Shown here: positions 1 through 7,444 of the stretch, piece after piece
How positions within the stretch are numbered: the stretch's first letter is position 1
Layout: each line of letters begins with the position of its first letter
Assembly (NCBI GenBank): GCA_022843305.1
Contig: JALHNX010000005.1
Location: 1 to 63,843 of the forward strand
Origin: Pyrinomonadaceae bacterium
GTDB taxonomy: Bacteria > Acidobacteriota > Blastocatellia > Pyrinomonadales > Pyrinomonadaceae
Direction: 5' to 3'
DNA: 63,843 nucleotides
Position numbers and translations under genes: made by a program
The notes under the pieces: generated by a model
Told to the model about the DNA's origin: nothing
Database searches by the model: none
What the model saw: only the letters and a program-made list of their open reading frames with translations

Positions 1-117
1 AGCTTAGATAATCAAACAGTTACTTTTGATAATGGTAAAGAATTTTACTTTTTCAAAGATGAGTTAATCCATACTGAAATTTCCAAAAAATATTGGACAG
101 CCGAAATTAACGAATTA
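1..117 (+). pseudogene. Open-frame fragment interrupted by the IS630 element
   Basis: Codons read without a stop from base 1 into the insertion sequence, giving a peptide that contains VTFDNGKEFYFF and DELIHTEISKKYWTAEINEL. The start lies outside the window. On the far side of the IS, a frame open from 1186 to the stop at about 1470 has the same phase if exactly 118-1185 (1068 bp) is removed. This suggests, without proving it, one gene split by the insertion. The TFDNGKEF string recalls IS30-type transposases, but the following residues do not fit, so I assign no function. Confidence 0.3.
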
Positions 118-143
118 TACCAATTCAAATTGAGTGTGACGTA
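118..143. repeat. IS630 left terminal inverted repeat
   Basis: The outer block TACCAATTCAA and the inner block TGACGTA (137-143) match the right end in inverse orientation, separated by seven unmatched bases. The outermost TA is the target duplication. Confidence 0.8.
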
Positions 144-685
144 TCTATGTATGGGTAACGAGTCAGCCGAATAACCGTGTTCGGCTCATTCCAATACCTT
201 TGCAGCAAAAGCTGTATCTTCTGCTCAATCTCCTCAATCGTTTCAAACACCTGATTTGACAACTCGCGCCTGAGTTCCTGGAAAAATCGCTCCACCGGAT
301 TTAATTCGGGACACGCCGAAGGCAGCTTTTCCAGCCGCAAACTTGAATCTTCACCGACCGCGTTTTGCTGATGTGAGCCTGCTCCGTCCAATATCATCAA
401 CGTCTCCTCGCTGCTCTGCGGTAACGAATCAAGGAATTGTTTGACGAAAATCTCAAAACACTCTTTCTTCATCGAGGGCAACAGCAAACCGAACAAATCT
501 CCGGTAAACGGGCAGATGGCGCAGTAGAGATAACCGAACTCGTAAGCGATTTTGACCCGGCACTGCGGGCGATGTCCTCGCGGTGTCCATCTTCTTTTCA
601 ATGCCGTGCGCGTCCCATACCGCATCTCATCCTGCCAGTAAATCCGCTTTTTGTAGTGCGCGGCTAAGGCTGGATATTTTTTTTC
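125..685 (-). CDS. IS630 transposase, catalytic DDE frame
   Basis: This is the catalytic RNase H-fold half, read in the -1 frame from the A-run at 677-684. The three acidic residues of the DDE triad are visible: Asp in IYWQDEMRYG, Asp in LMILDGAGSH and Glu in PELNPVERFFQELR. It cuts and joins DNA at the element ends, inserting at TA. The frame stays open further upstream (to 967), but that stretch overlaps the N-terminal frame and is unlikely to be translated by itself. The protein ends only a few bases inside the left inverted repeat, as is usual for a compact IS. Confidence 0.85.
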   Translation of the reverse strand, partial: EKKYPALAAHYKKRIYWQDEMRYGTRTALKRRWTPRGHRPQCRVKIAYEFGYLYCAICPFTGDLFGLLLPSMKKECFEIFVKQFLDSLPQSSEETLMILDGAGSHQQNAVGEDSSLRLEKLPSACPELNPVERFFQELRRELSNQVFETIEEIEQKIQLLLQRYWNEPNTVIRLTRYPYIDTSHSI

Positions 686-1149
686 TTGAAGTCCTCCAGT
701 TCTGCCGCCTGCTGTTTGACGTTTTGCGGTCTGCCGGTTTTGAGTTTGACTTTCAGCCGGCGACACAAAAAACTGACTCCGCCAATGGTGTAGCCAACTC
801 CGCATTCCTGCTGCAAAAAGGCGCGGGCTTGTTCCAATGTCGAAATGTCGTCTTGTTTGAGCCGCTCCACAAACCGTGCCTGCTGCTCTTGATCCAACTT
901 CGCCGCCCCGCCCGTGTAACGGCTTTCTCGCATTGCTCTGAGACCCGCTTCCCGATACTGCTTCCACAATCTTTGACTTTGTCGCTCTTGTAGTCCGATT
1001 AACGCTCCGGCTTGTTTTTGAGTTGCCGCCTCTCCGGTTTTCAATAATCGAACGAAGCGAACGCGATCACGCGCTTTCAAATCTTTGGTTTGGCGTTCCA
1101 ATTTGAGCAGACATTCGCGGCTTTCGGCGATTGTTTCTTGATAATTCAT
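664..1149 (-). CDS. IS630 transposase, N-terminal frame (helix-turn-helix part)
   Basis: This 161-residue frame starts MNYQETIAESRE and encodes the DNA-binding half of an IS630 transposase: helical, Arg/Gln-rich, with repeated helix-turn-helix-like segments (for example EAATQKQAGALIGLQERQ). It ends shortly after a run of eight A residues on the coding strand (677-684). The catalytic half continues in the -1 frame across that run. The full enzyme therefore probably needs programmed -1 frameshifting, a known IS630 strategy. The N-terminal frame alone could bind the ends and dampen transposition, which is inference. Confidence 0.8.
   Translation of the reverse strand: MNYQETIAESRECLLKLERQTKDLKARDRVRFVRLLKTGEAATQKQAGALIGLQERQSQRLWKQYREAGLRAMRESRYTGGAAKLDQEQQARFVERLKQDDISTLEQARAFLQQECGVGYTIGGVSFLCRRLKVKLKTGRPQNVKQQAAELEDFKKKNIQP
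677..684 (-). promoter_or_regulatory. Slippery A8 site for -1 frameshifting in the transposase
   Basis: The coding (minus) strand carries eight consecutive A residues, containing the canonical A_AAA_AAA heptamer, exactly where the two transposase frames overlap. The N-terminal frame reads AAG AAA AAA AAT; the catalytic frame reads GAA AAA AAA TAT. Confidence 0.65.
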
Positions 1150-1159
1150 TCGTTTATCT

Positions 1160-1185
1160 TACGTCATTTCTGTCTTGAATTGGTA
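1160..1185. repeat. IS630 right terminal inverted repeat
   Basis: The inner block TACGTCA (1160-1166) and outer block TTGAATTGGTA (1175-1185) mirror the left end. Arm spacing is the same on both sides. Confidence 0.8.
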
Positions 1186-1434
1186 TTATTCAACAAAGCC
1201 GGCTTCGCTGAATCTACTCATTTTTTTGATTCAACAGAAGGTTATTCCCTTTCGCTCTCGCAAAAGCTGAGTTCCGAAGATAATGATAAGAGGAGAGACT
1301 TTATAAGTGAAAAAAGTCAGCAAATATATTGGAAAATCAAATCTCGAATTGCTGACCGTTTTACGCACTCGATGACACACGAGGTTCTGCCCCCCTTTTT
1401 ACAAATTAGAGGAGCAGGTTTGGAAAATTTCAAT

Positions 1435-3018
1435 TCAACGTTTATCAATCCCAAAAGCCTTAATTTTTGAAAGTAAGGTGGTCGGCTTGATATTTAGCAA
1501 TCGTGCGGCTCCGTCTCGACCGAAAATTTTCTTCTTTGATTTCTTAAGAGCTAACTTAATATTATTTATCTCAAGTTCTTTGAGTTTGTCATAAGAAATA
1601 ATTTCATTTTCGGCTTCTTTATTATTTGTCGGTTCATAAATAGAGGCAACCGTTTTCTCTAAAATTTGTTGCAGTGAGAAGTCAAGAATGTCGCATTTTG
1701 AAAGAATTACCGCTCTTTCGATAATGTTTTGCAATTCACGAACATTACCGGGAAAATGATAATCTTTGAGCAGATTCGATGCTTTTTTGGTGAAACGAAT
1801 CGGTGGGCAACTCATTTTTTCGGCAAATTTGGTTACAAAATATTCCGATAAATATTCGATGTCTTCAGTTCGTTCCCGTAAAGGCGGGATGTAAATCGGA
1901 AAAACACTCAAACGATAATATAAATCTTGTCGAAAATTTCCTTTTTCAACTTCATCCCAGAGAACTTTGTTAGTAGCGGCAATAATCCGGACATTCACCA
2001 TTCGGGTTTTGTCTTCCCCGACTTTCTCGAATTGCATTTCCTGCAAAATCCGTAGCAATTTTCCTTGCATCGCCAGAGGGAGTTCGCTAATTTCATCCAA
2101 GAAAATGGTTCCCTTGTCAGCTAATTGAAAACGTCCTGAACGGTCTTTTATCGCTCCGGTAAATGAGCCTCTGACGTGACCGAAAAATTCGCTTTCAAAC
2201 AAATCGGGGGAAATGGCGGCACAATTTACTTTGACAAACGGCATTAAGCGTCTTGTGCTTTTTCGCTGGATTTCGTTGGCAACGATCTCTTTTCCCGTTC
2301 CGCTTTCGCCGGTAATAATGACTGTCGCATCAGATTCTGCAACTAAATTTATTTGTTCCAAAATATGCTGCCACGCAGGACTTTTGCCAATTAATGAGAA
2401 AGACTCCGACCTTTCTTCTAACTTCTTCATCAAAAATATATTTTGATCCTGCAAATTCCGCCGATAGTTTTCTATTTCTTCAAATGCAAAAGCGTTGGCA
2501 ACAGCAAGCGACGCTTGCGAGCCGAAAAGTTTTAGCCAAGCAAATTTTTCCTTTTCGATTTTCTCTTTTGAGTAAAGACTAATTATCCCTAAAATATCAC
2601 TGCCGAATATTAAAGGAATGCAAATCATTGATTCTATTTGATTATCATCAATAAGTTTTCGGTCAATTAATAAATCCGTTTCATTTGTTTCAGAAACATC
2701 TTTCGAGACAGGACTTTTTTCGTCAATTATTTTCTTAACAATATCTAATTCGAGAGGCAGTCTTTGAAATTTTTCGGAACTTTCGTTAAATGAAACATTT
2801 CCCCGACTTGCAATCAAATGAAAACATTTTTCGTGATTTAGGCATTTACTAACAAGATTACAAATCTGACAAATATCACCCCGGTTCAAAATCCAGACTT
2901 TAATCCAAATAATCCCTCCAACCTCTAACAATTGATTAATTATTTCGTCCAGACTTTCTCCAATCGGGCGTTTCCGAATTATCAGATTGTTTATAGATTC
3001 AAATCCTAGGTTATTCAT
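1435..3018 (-). CDS. Sigma-54-dependent activator with Cys-rich GAF-like sensor
   Basis: This is a 527-residue bacterial enhancer-binding protein. Residues about 20-180 form a GAF-like sensor carrying Cys50, Cys53, Cys59 and Cys65, which could bind an Fe-S cluster or sense redox. The AAA+ domain has Walker A GESGTGKE (237-244), a sigma-54 contact loop written GSFTGA (284-289) where most relatives have GAFTGA, and Walker B FLDE near 307. The C terminus has a Fis-type helix-turn-helix (ARLLNIKPTTLLSKIKAFG). It uses ATP to remodel sigma-54 polymerase. It is divergent from the redox gene run beginning at 3309, whose leader has a perfect -24/-12 promoter, so I infer it is the dedicated regulator. 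The signal sensed is unknown. Confidence 0.9.
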   Translation of the reverse strand: MNNLGFESINNLIIRKRPIGESLDEIINQLLEVGGIIWIKVWILNRGDICQICNLVSKCLNHEKCFHLIASRGNVSFNESSEKFQRLPLELDIVKKIIDEKSPVSKDVSETNETDLLIDRKLIDDNQIESMICIPLIFGSDILGIISLYSKEKIEKEKFAWLKLFGSQASLAVANAFAFEEIENYRRNLQDQNIFLMKKLEERSESFSLIGKSPAWQHILEQINLVAESDATVIITGESGTGKEIVANEIQRKSTRRLMPFVKVNCAAISPDLFESEFFGHVRGSFTGAIKDRSGRFQLADKGTIFLDEISELPLAMQGKLLRILQEMQFEKVGEDKTRMVNVRIIAATNKVLWDEVEKGNFRQDLYYRLSVFPIYIPPLRERTEDIEYLSEYFVTKFAEKMSCPPIRFTKKASNLLKDYHFPGNVRELQNIIERAVILSKCDILDFSLQQILEKTVASIYEPTNNKEAENEIISYDKLKELEINNIKLALKKSKKKIFGRDGAARLLNIKPTTLLSKIKAFGIDKR

Positions 3019-3213
3019 TCCTGTTATTTTTGATTGATTTTCTTAAAATTCCAATTTTCTATCACCTAAAGAGAAATAATCAAGTTGCCGATTTTACAAG
3101 TTGCCTATTATTTCATAAAATATAACGAAATTCAGTAGTTTATATTACTAGATTCCGTAATTCTACAAATTTTAGTAGCAATACAAAAAAACCAAGAAAT
3201 CGCATAAATCATT

Positions 3214-3230
3214 GTTACCACATAGGTAAC
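3214..3230. promoter_or_regulatory. Palindromic operator-like site GTTACC-N5-GGTAAC
   Basis: This is a perfect inverted repeat with 6-bp arms and a 5-bp spacer. It sits 16 bp upstream of the -24 element in the divergent intergenic region. It may be an upstream activator site for the adjacent sigma-54 activator, although enhancer sites are usually further away, or an operator for another regulator. Confidence 0.45.
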
Positions 3231-3245
3231 GCCAATTTTTCCCAA

Positions 3246-3261
3246 TGGCACGGCACTTGCT
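3246..3261 (+). promoter_or_regulatory. Sigma-54 (-24/-12) promoter
   Basis: The sequence TGGCACGGCACTTGCT matches the sigma-54 consensus TGGCACG-N4-TTGCW. It lies about 50 bp upstream of the first gene of the plus-strand run and faces it, with the gene for a sigma-54 activator divergent on the other side. Transcription should start near 3272. Confidence 0.85.
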
Positions 3262-3308
3262 ATATCTAAAGCACGTTAGCAAAGAAAAATCAAAACAGCT
3301 AGCGAAAA

Positions 3309-3611
3309 ATGCAAAAGTTTATGCTTAATAAGTTAAAAACTATACAACTTAAACATAATAAAGAAAAACAGAATTTTGTTATGGAGTTAGACAACGGGCA
3401 AGCAATAGTTAATTATTCCGTGTCGAACGGAGTTTTTTATCTAAATCATTCGGAAGTTCCCAGACATTTAAGAGGAAAGGGAATAGGAAAAGTTTTGGTC
3501 GAAAAAACTTTTCAGTATTTGGAAGAAAATAAGATTGAAGCAGTTGCCGTTTGTTCATATATCAGAATAGTGGCACAGAGAAATCCGAGTTGGCATAAAT
3601 TCTTGCGATAA
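3309..3611 (+). CDS. Small GNAT-fold N-acetyltransferase (COG2388 type)
   Basis: This is a 100-residue protein of the short GCN5-like acetyltransferase type. The acetyl-CoA loop appears as VPRHLRGKGIGKVLVEKTFQ, followed by the family's C-terminal pattern CSYIRIVAQRNPSWHKF. Length fits the family. The acceptor substrate is unknown. It is the first gene downstream of the sigma-54 promoter. The ATG at 3309 lacks a clear ribosome site, and in-frame ATGs at 3321 and later are alternatives. It precedes msrB by 16 bp. Confidence 0.75.
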   Translation: MQKFMLNKLKTIQLKHNKEKQNFVMELDNGQAIVNYSVSNGVFYLNHSEVPRHLRGKGIGKVLVEKTFQYLEENKIEAVAVCSYIRIVAQRNPSWHKFLR

Positions 3612-3627
3612 TTGAGGTGAAAAATAA

Positions 3628-4080
3628 ATGTTGAAATGGAATGATGTAATAGATTTCGCTGTAAATGGTAATCCTCAACCATCCAGAAGAGTCGAAAAAA
3701 CTGAGGAAGAATGGAGAAACTTATTATCTCCCGAAGAATTTAGAGTAACCAGAGAAAAAGGAACCGAGCGAGCTTTCAGTTCGGAAATGTGCAATATTTT
3801 TGAGCCGGGGAAATATTCATGTATCAGTTGCGATACACTTTTATTTGATTCGGATACAAAATTTAACAGCGGAACAGGCTGGGCTTCGTTTACGCAACCG
3901 GCAGAAATAAACGCGATTGCTTATCATCAAGATAATTCATATGGAATGCGTCGGGTTGAAACAATCTGTAATACTTGTGATGCCCATTTGGGACATGTTT
4001 TCCCCGACGGTCCGGCACCAAGCGGATTGCGTTATTGTATCAACGGAGTAAGTCTGAAAAAGGTTAAAAAGGAGGGTTAA
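3628..4080 (+). CDS. msrB: Peptide-methionine (R)-S-oxide reductase MsrB
   Basis: MsrB reduces the R epimer of methionine sulfoxide in proteins, usually at the expense of thioredoxin. The structural zinc site is visible as CISC and CNTC, and the catalytic cysteine lies in LRYCINGVSL near the C terminus. The signature GTGWASF and HLGHVFPDGP segments are present. Length (150 aa) is normal and no signal peptide is seen, so it acts in the cytoplasm. A GAGGTG ribosome site precedes the ATG. It is five bases from msrA, with which it repairs both epimers. Confidence 0.97.
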   Translation: MLKWNDVIDFAVNGNPQPSRRVEKTEEEWRNLLSPEEFRVTREKGTERAFSSEMCNIFEPGKYSCISCDTLLFDSDTKFNSGTGWASFTQPAEINAIAYHQDNSYGMRRVETICNTCDAHLGHVFPDGPAPSGLRYCINGVSLKKVKKEG

Positions 4081-4085
4081 GAAAA

Positions 4086-4637
4086 ATGGGAAATTTACAA
4101 ACAGCAACATTTGGAGGCGGTTGTTTTTGGTGTGTTGAAGCCGTCATTCAAAGATTAAAAGGAGTTGAGAAAGTTGTTTCAGGATATGCCGGCGGAGCAA
4201 TGAAGAATCCGGATTATCGCTCAGTTTGCAACGGTCATACCGGACACGCGGAAGTTATACAGGTTACTTTTGATGCCGATATAATTAGTTACGAAGAATT
4301 ACTAGTTATTTTTATGACGAGCCACGACCCGACGACCTTAAACCGTCAAGGGGCGGACACAGGAACGCAATATCGCTCGATAATTCTTTATCATAACGAA
4401 GAGCAAAAAGCGGTTGCGGAAGCAACAGTCGCCCAACTGAATCCTGATTTTGACAGTCCGATTGTTACGGAAATCAAAGCTTTAGACAAGTTCTATGCGG
4501 CTGAAGACTACCATCAAGACTATTACAACCGCAATACTTACGCAGGTTATTGTCAAATGGTAATTAGTCCGAAGGTGGCTAAATTAAAGAAAATGTATGC
4601 CCATAAATTAAAAGATAGTGCTGTTCAGGCAGGGTAA
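4086..4637 (+). CDS. msrA: Peptide-methionine (S)-S-oxide reductase MsrA
   Basis: MsrA reduces the S epimer of methionine sulfoxide. The active-site motif GGGCFWCVEAV with the nucleophilic first Cys is at residues 11-21, followed by the family blocks VVSGYAGG and HTGHAEV. At 183 aa it is a standalone cytoplasmic enzyme. The ribosome site GGAGG overlaps the end of msrB, suggesting translational coupling. Its position behind a sigma-54 promoter suggests inducible rather than housekeeping expression. Confidence 0.97.
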   Translation: MGNLQTATFGGGCFWCVEAVIQRLKGVEKVVSGYAGGAMKNPDYRSVCNGHTGHAEVIQVTFDADIISYEELLVIFMTSHDPTTLNRQGADTGTQYRSIILYHNEEQKAVAEATVAQLNPDFDSPIVTEIKALDKFYAAEDYHQDYYNRNTYAGYCQMVISPKVAKLKKMYAHKLKDSAVQAG

Positions 4638-4646
4638 TTATAAGTT

Positions 4647-4670
4647 GCCGGAGGAATCATTGAATCCGGC
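4647..4670 (+). other. Intercistronic hairpin GCCGGA/TCCGGC
   Basis: A 6-bp perfect stem with a 12-base loop lies between msrA and the next gene. No U-run follows, so it is not a convincing terminator. It may act in mRNA processing or stability. Confidence 0.35.
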
Positions 4671-4694
4671 AGCTTTAACAAAAGGAGAATAAAA

Positions 4695-5189
4695 TTGACG
4701 GGAAGATCATACGGCTTAGCCGGACATAAAGCACCGGAATGGAATGTGCCGATTTGGGTTGACGGCAAGGGAAATAAAATTGATCCGGTAAAATTATCCG
4801 ATTTTGATGGAAAATTTAAGGTTATTTATTGCTTTCAAAGTTGGTGTCCCGGATGTCATACTTCGGGGTTGCCATCTTTGCAAAAGATGGTTGCCGAATT
4901 AAAAGACAACGAAAACATAGTTTTTTTGGCGGTTCAGACAGTTTTTGAAGGAGAAAGCCAAAATACTTTTGAAAAGATGCTGGAAGTCCAGAAAAAATAC
5001 GAATTGGAGATTCCGTTTGGACAAGATAACGGCGACGAATCTACACGGAATATCTCTAACATTATGTTTAATTATCGAACAGGCGGCACGCCCTGGTTTA
5101 TTTTCATCGATAAGGAAAATAATGTCGTTTTTAATGACTTCCATCTCAATACGGAAAAAGCGATTGAATATATCAAGGGGGTAGTATAA
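4695..5189 (+). CDS. Thioredoxin-like (TlpA/AhpC-type) protein with WCPGC motif
   Basis: This is a 164-residue redoxin. The thioredoxin-fold active site reads QSWCPGCHTSG, giving a CPGC redox pair, and a cis-Pro segment GGTPWFIFID follows. No signal peptide is visible, so a cytoplasmic disulfide reductase or peroxidase role is likely, perhaps recycling the neighbouring Msr enzymes (inference). The start is a TTG at 4695, chosen because AAGGAG lies at ideal spacing just upstream and no ATG fits. A paralogue with the same CPGC site lies at 10103. Confidence 0.85.
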   Translation: MTGRSYGLAGHKAPEWNVPIWVDGKGNKIDPVKLSDFDGKFKVIYCFQSWCPGCHTSGLPSLQKMVAELKDNENIVFLAVQTVFEGESQNTFEKMLEVQKKYELEIPFGQDNGDESTRNISNIMFNYRTGGTPWFIFIDKENNVVFNDFHLNTEKAIEYIKGVV

Positions 5190-5300
5190 AAATCGCTTTC
5201 TCCGAGAAGAGGGCAAAATCGGGGAATATGCCTTCTTCTCAAATGTTTTTTTATTATTCGAAAAGTTTAAATCAATTGATAAATTCGTTAAAATACAACA

Positions 5301-5747
5301 ATGATAAATAAGCAAAAATTAAAAGAGCATTTAATAAGTTTAGAAGATGATTCGATTAAATCATCCGAAGAACAATATCAAGGATTTTTAGATGGAAACC
5401 GTTTGAAATATGACGAAGTCAGATCGCCTGACGATCAAGCCCGTCATAAAACAAATGTTGATTTAACCGTAAAACTCGGCGATTTGGTTCACGAACATCA
5501 GCAACACCGCAAAATACTTGAAAACATCCCTTTTGAACCAACTGAGGTGGTCAAACCCGGTGCGATTGTTAGTGTCAATGGAAGATGTTTTGTGATTGCC
5601 TTTTATAAATCCCCGTTTGAATTTGAAGGACGTGAGTTTATGGGAATTTCTACCAATGCCCCTTTATATCAATGTCTCGAAGGAAAAGAAGCGGGAGACG
5701 AATTTACCTTTAACAATAAGGATTATTTGATTGAATCCGTGATTTAA
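5301..5747 (+). CDS. GreA/Rnk C-terminal-like domain protein
   Basis: This 148-residue protein has a helical N-terminal half and a C-terminal half that resembles the FKBP-like domain of GreA/Rnk factors: VKPGAIVSVNGRCFVIA, STNAPLYQCLEGKEAGDEF, then a final beta strand. GreA-type proteins bind the secondary channel of RNA polymerase, but the acidic coiled-coil tip is not obvious here. A function in transcription is therefore only suggested. It is the third class of gene in the redox run and has an intergenic gap on both sides. Confidence 0.55.
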   Translation: MINKQKLKEHLISLEDDSIKSSEEQYQGFLDGNRLKYDEVRSPDDQARHKTNVDLTVKLGDLVHEHQQHRKILENIPFEPTEVVKPGAIVSVNGRCFVIAFYKSPFEFEGREFMGISTNAPLYQCLEGKEAGDEFTFNNKDYLIESVI

Positions 5748-5837
5748 TGCAAAGAGAAAAATGACATGTTTGTTTATGAATTATTTATTAAGTATTCGGA
5801 CACAAATAAAAAAAGGTAAAGCCAAACGGTATAATTG

Positions 5838-5916
5838 ATAATTGAAATTTGAAAATTGAAAATTGACCGATGAATTAGGACAAATTATCAATTATTCATT
5901 TTCAAATTTCAATTAT
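5838..5916 (+). repeat. Long AT-rich inverted repeat (19-bp arms)
   Basis: The arms at 5838-5856 and 5898-5916 are perfect reverse complements (ATAATTGAAATTTGAAAAT), separated by 41 bases. They lie in the 234-bp gap before the DUF4331 gene. The repeat could form a stable hairpin in RNA or be the remnant of a small mobile repeat. The rest of the 5748-5981 gap shows nothing else I can name. Confidence 0.7.
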
Positions 5917-5981
5917 TTCGTTGAGTTTTTAGTTAATAATAATTCTGTCCGATTACTTAACATAGCCATTTTGAGGAATAA

Positions 5982-7046
5982 ATGAAAAAAATAGTGCAAA
6001 AAATTATTTGTGGTCTAAATTTGTTGATATTAACCGTTGGAATATTTAGTTTCCCGGTTTTTGGTAGCCATCACTTTGAAAGTGAGATGGCACAAAAATA
6101 TCCGGCATTTGATTTGACGGATTTATTTGTTTTCGATTCACAAACAAAAGGATTTACGACTTTTATAATGGATACTAATCCGCAAACGGGAAAAGACGGG
6201 AAAGCCGCTTTTGCCGAAAATGGCGTATATAGTTTTCATATTTCACCCGAGAGGGAAAATTATGATAAAGGTTTTACGATTACTGTTTATTTGAAAGGCG
6301 GTAAGATGATTTTCGGCAAACTTGACGGATCTAATGAAGCAGTTGGGGCAAAAGGAAGTAAAATTGGTGAAGTTACAGTTGGTGAAGAAGGAACTCTGCC
6401 TAACGGGATGCGAGTTTGGAGCGGGGCAGCCCGTGATCTTTTTTTAGGTAATGCCGAAGGAATTATTAAATACTTAAATAATTTGACCGCCGGGTCTTTA
6501 GATTGGAATGTTTGGAAACCGGGAAATGACTACTTTGCAACCTTTAACAGCAGTATCATTGTCGTGGAAGTTCCAAATTCAATGCTGCCCAAAAATATTT
6601 GGGTGTATGCTTCAAGTGCCGTCTATCACATAGACAAATGGGAGCAGGTAAATCGTTTGGCTAATCCGTTGATGACTCATCTGTTTATGTATCAGCATCC
6701 GATGGACGTTGCCGAACACGTCGCCCACCGTCCTGATTCCGATATGACCCGAAAAGCTGCTGTTACAAGCGGAATGCTGAGGGCTTTGGTTTTAGACGGA
6801 ACTGTTAAAAATCCGGTTGGATATGCTGATTCTGCGGCGACCAGGTTGCTTCCTGATTTGATTCCGTTTGAAGTAGGAACAAAGGCGGCTTATACGTTTG
6901 AAAAGATCAATGGTCGAAGTCCTAAAGATGATGGAATGGATACGGTTTTAAGTATTTTTATGGGGAAAAAGGTTACAGATTATGCAAATACCTTTGATCG
7001 TCATCCGAGCGAATTTCCATATGTTATCAAGGTAAAATCACAATAG
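5982..7046 (+). CDS. Secreted DUF4331-family protein
   Basis: This 354-residue exported protein has a Sec signal peptide (MKKIVQKIICGLNLLILTVG, cleavage near FPVFGSHHF). The mature start SHHFESEMAQKYPAFDLTDLFVF matches the SHREAP...D.TDLYAF opening typical of DUF4331 proteins. The family is found outside the cytoplasm and its biochemical role is unknown. Members are often encoded beside oxidative or metal-stress genes, which fits this location. No transmembrane anchor follows the signal sequence. Confidence 0.8.
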   Translation: MKKIVQKIICGLNLLILTVGIFSFPVFGSHHFESEMAQKYPAFDLTDLFVFDSQTKGFTTFIMDTNPQTGKDGKAAFAENGVYSFHISPERENYDKGFTITVYLKGGKMIFGKLDGSNEAVGAKGSKIGEVTVGEEGTLPNGMRVWSGAARDLFLGNAEGIIKYLNNLTAGSLDWNVWKPGNDYFATFNSSIIVVEVPNSMLPKNIWVYASSAVYHIDKWEQVNRLANPLMTHLFMYQHPMDVAEHVAHRPDSDMTRKAAVTSGMLRALVLDGTVKNPVGYADSAATRLLPDLIPFEVGTKAAYTFEKINGRSPKDDGMDTVLSIFMGKKVTDYANTFDRHPSEFPYVIKVKSQ

Positions 7047-7136
7047 TCGGTTTATTTTTACAAGAATCGGAACTCAACCCGTTTTCACGTCAGCTATCGT
7101 TTTTTGGCGTAAAGAATAAAAAAGGACAGGTAAATA

Positions 7137-7442
7137 ATGAATAAAAATATCATTGGTGTGTTTAGAAGTCGGGTGGCTTCCGGTTTTGAAGAAGAATTCG
7201 GCGCATTGTATGAAGAAATGAGTGGTCATATTGCCAAAATTCCGGGTTATCGCGGTCATAAAGTTTTTACGGCGGAGGACGGAGAAGGATTGGTTTTTGT
7301 TGAATTTGACGGCGAAGTTTCCTTTGAAGCGTGGGATGAACATCCTGATCATAAAAGGGCAAAAGAACGCGGCAAACTTGAGGTTTTTTCGGAGTATGAT
7401 GCGATTGCCGCAACTGTTTTTGAAAGACACAAAAAGCCCTAA
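7137..7442 (+). CDS. Antibiotic biosynthesis monooxygenase (ABM) domain protein
   Basis: This 101-residue single-domain protein has a dimeric alpha-beta barrel ABM fold: NIIGVFRSRVASGFEEEF at the start, PGYRGHKVFTAEDGEGLVFVEF in the middle and a FEAWDEHPDHKRAK helix. ABM proteins include cofactor-free oxygenases and haem-degrading enzymes as well as many of unknown substrate. No haem-binding pattern is obvious. A likely role is removal of a reactive small molecule within the stress run (inference). Confidence 0.8.
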   Translation: MNKNIIGVFRSRVASGFEEEFGALYEEMSGHIAKIPGYRGHKVFTAEDGEGLVFVEFDGEVSFEAWDEHPDHKRAKERGKLEVFSEYDAIAATVFERHKKP

Positions 7443-7444
7443 AA

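Larger units (their letters stand above)
120..1183 (-). mobile_element. IS630-family insertion sequence
   Basis: The element has imperfect terminal inverted repeats. The left end begins CCAATTCAA and carries TGACGTA about ten bases further in; the right end is the reverse complement of the same two blocks. Both ends are flanked by TA (118-119 and 1184-1185), the usual IS630/Tc1 target duplication. Inside are two overlapping minus-strand frames that together encode a DDE transposase. Intact ends and open frames suggest a recent, possibly active copy. Confidence 0.85.

Noticed and set aside
1-117. IS30-like transposase at the left edge
   Set aside because: Only a short TFDNGKEF-like string is shared. 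The rest does not match the catalytic core, so it is kept as an unknown interrupted frame.
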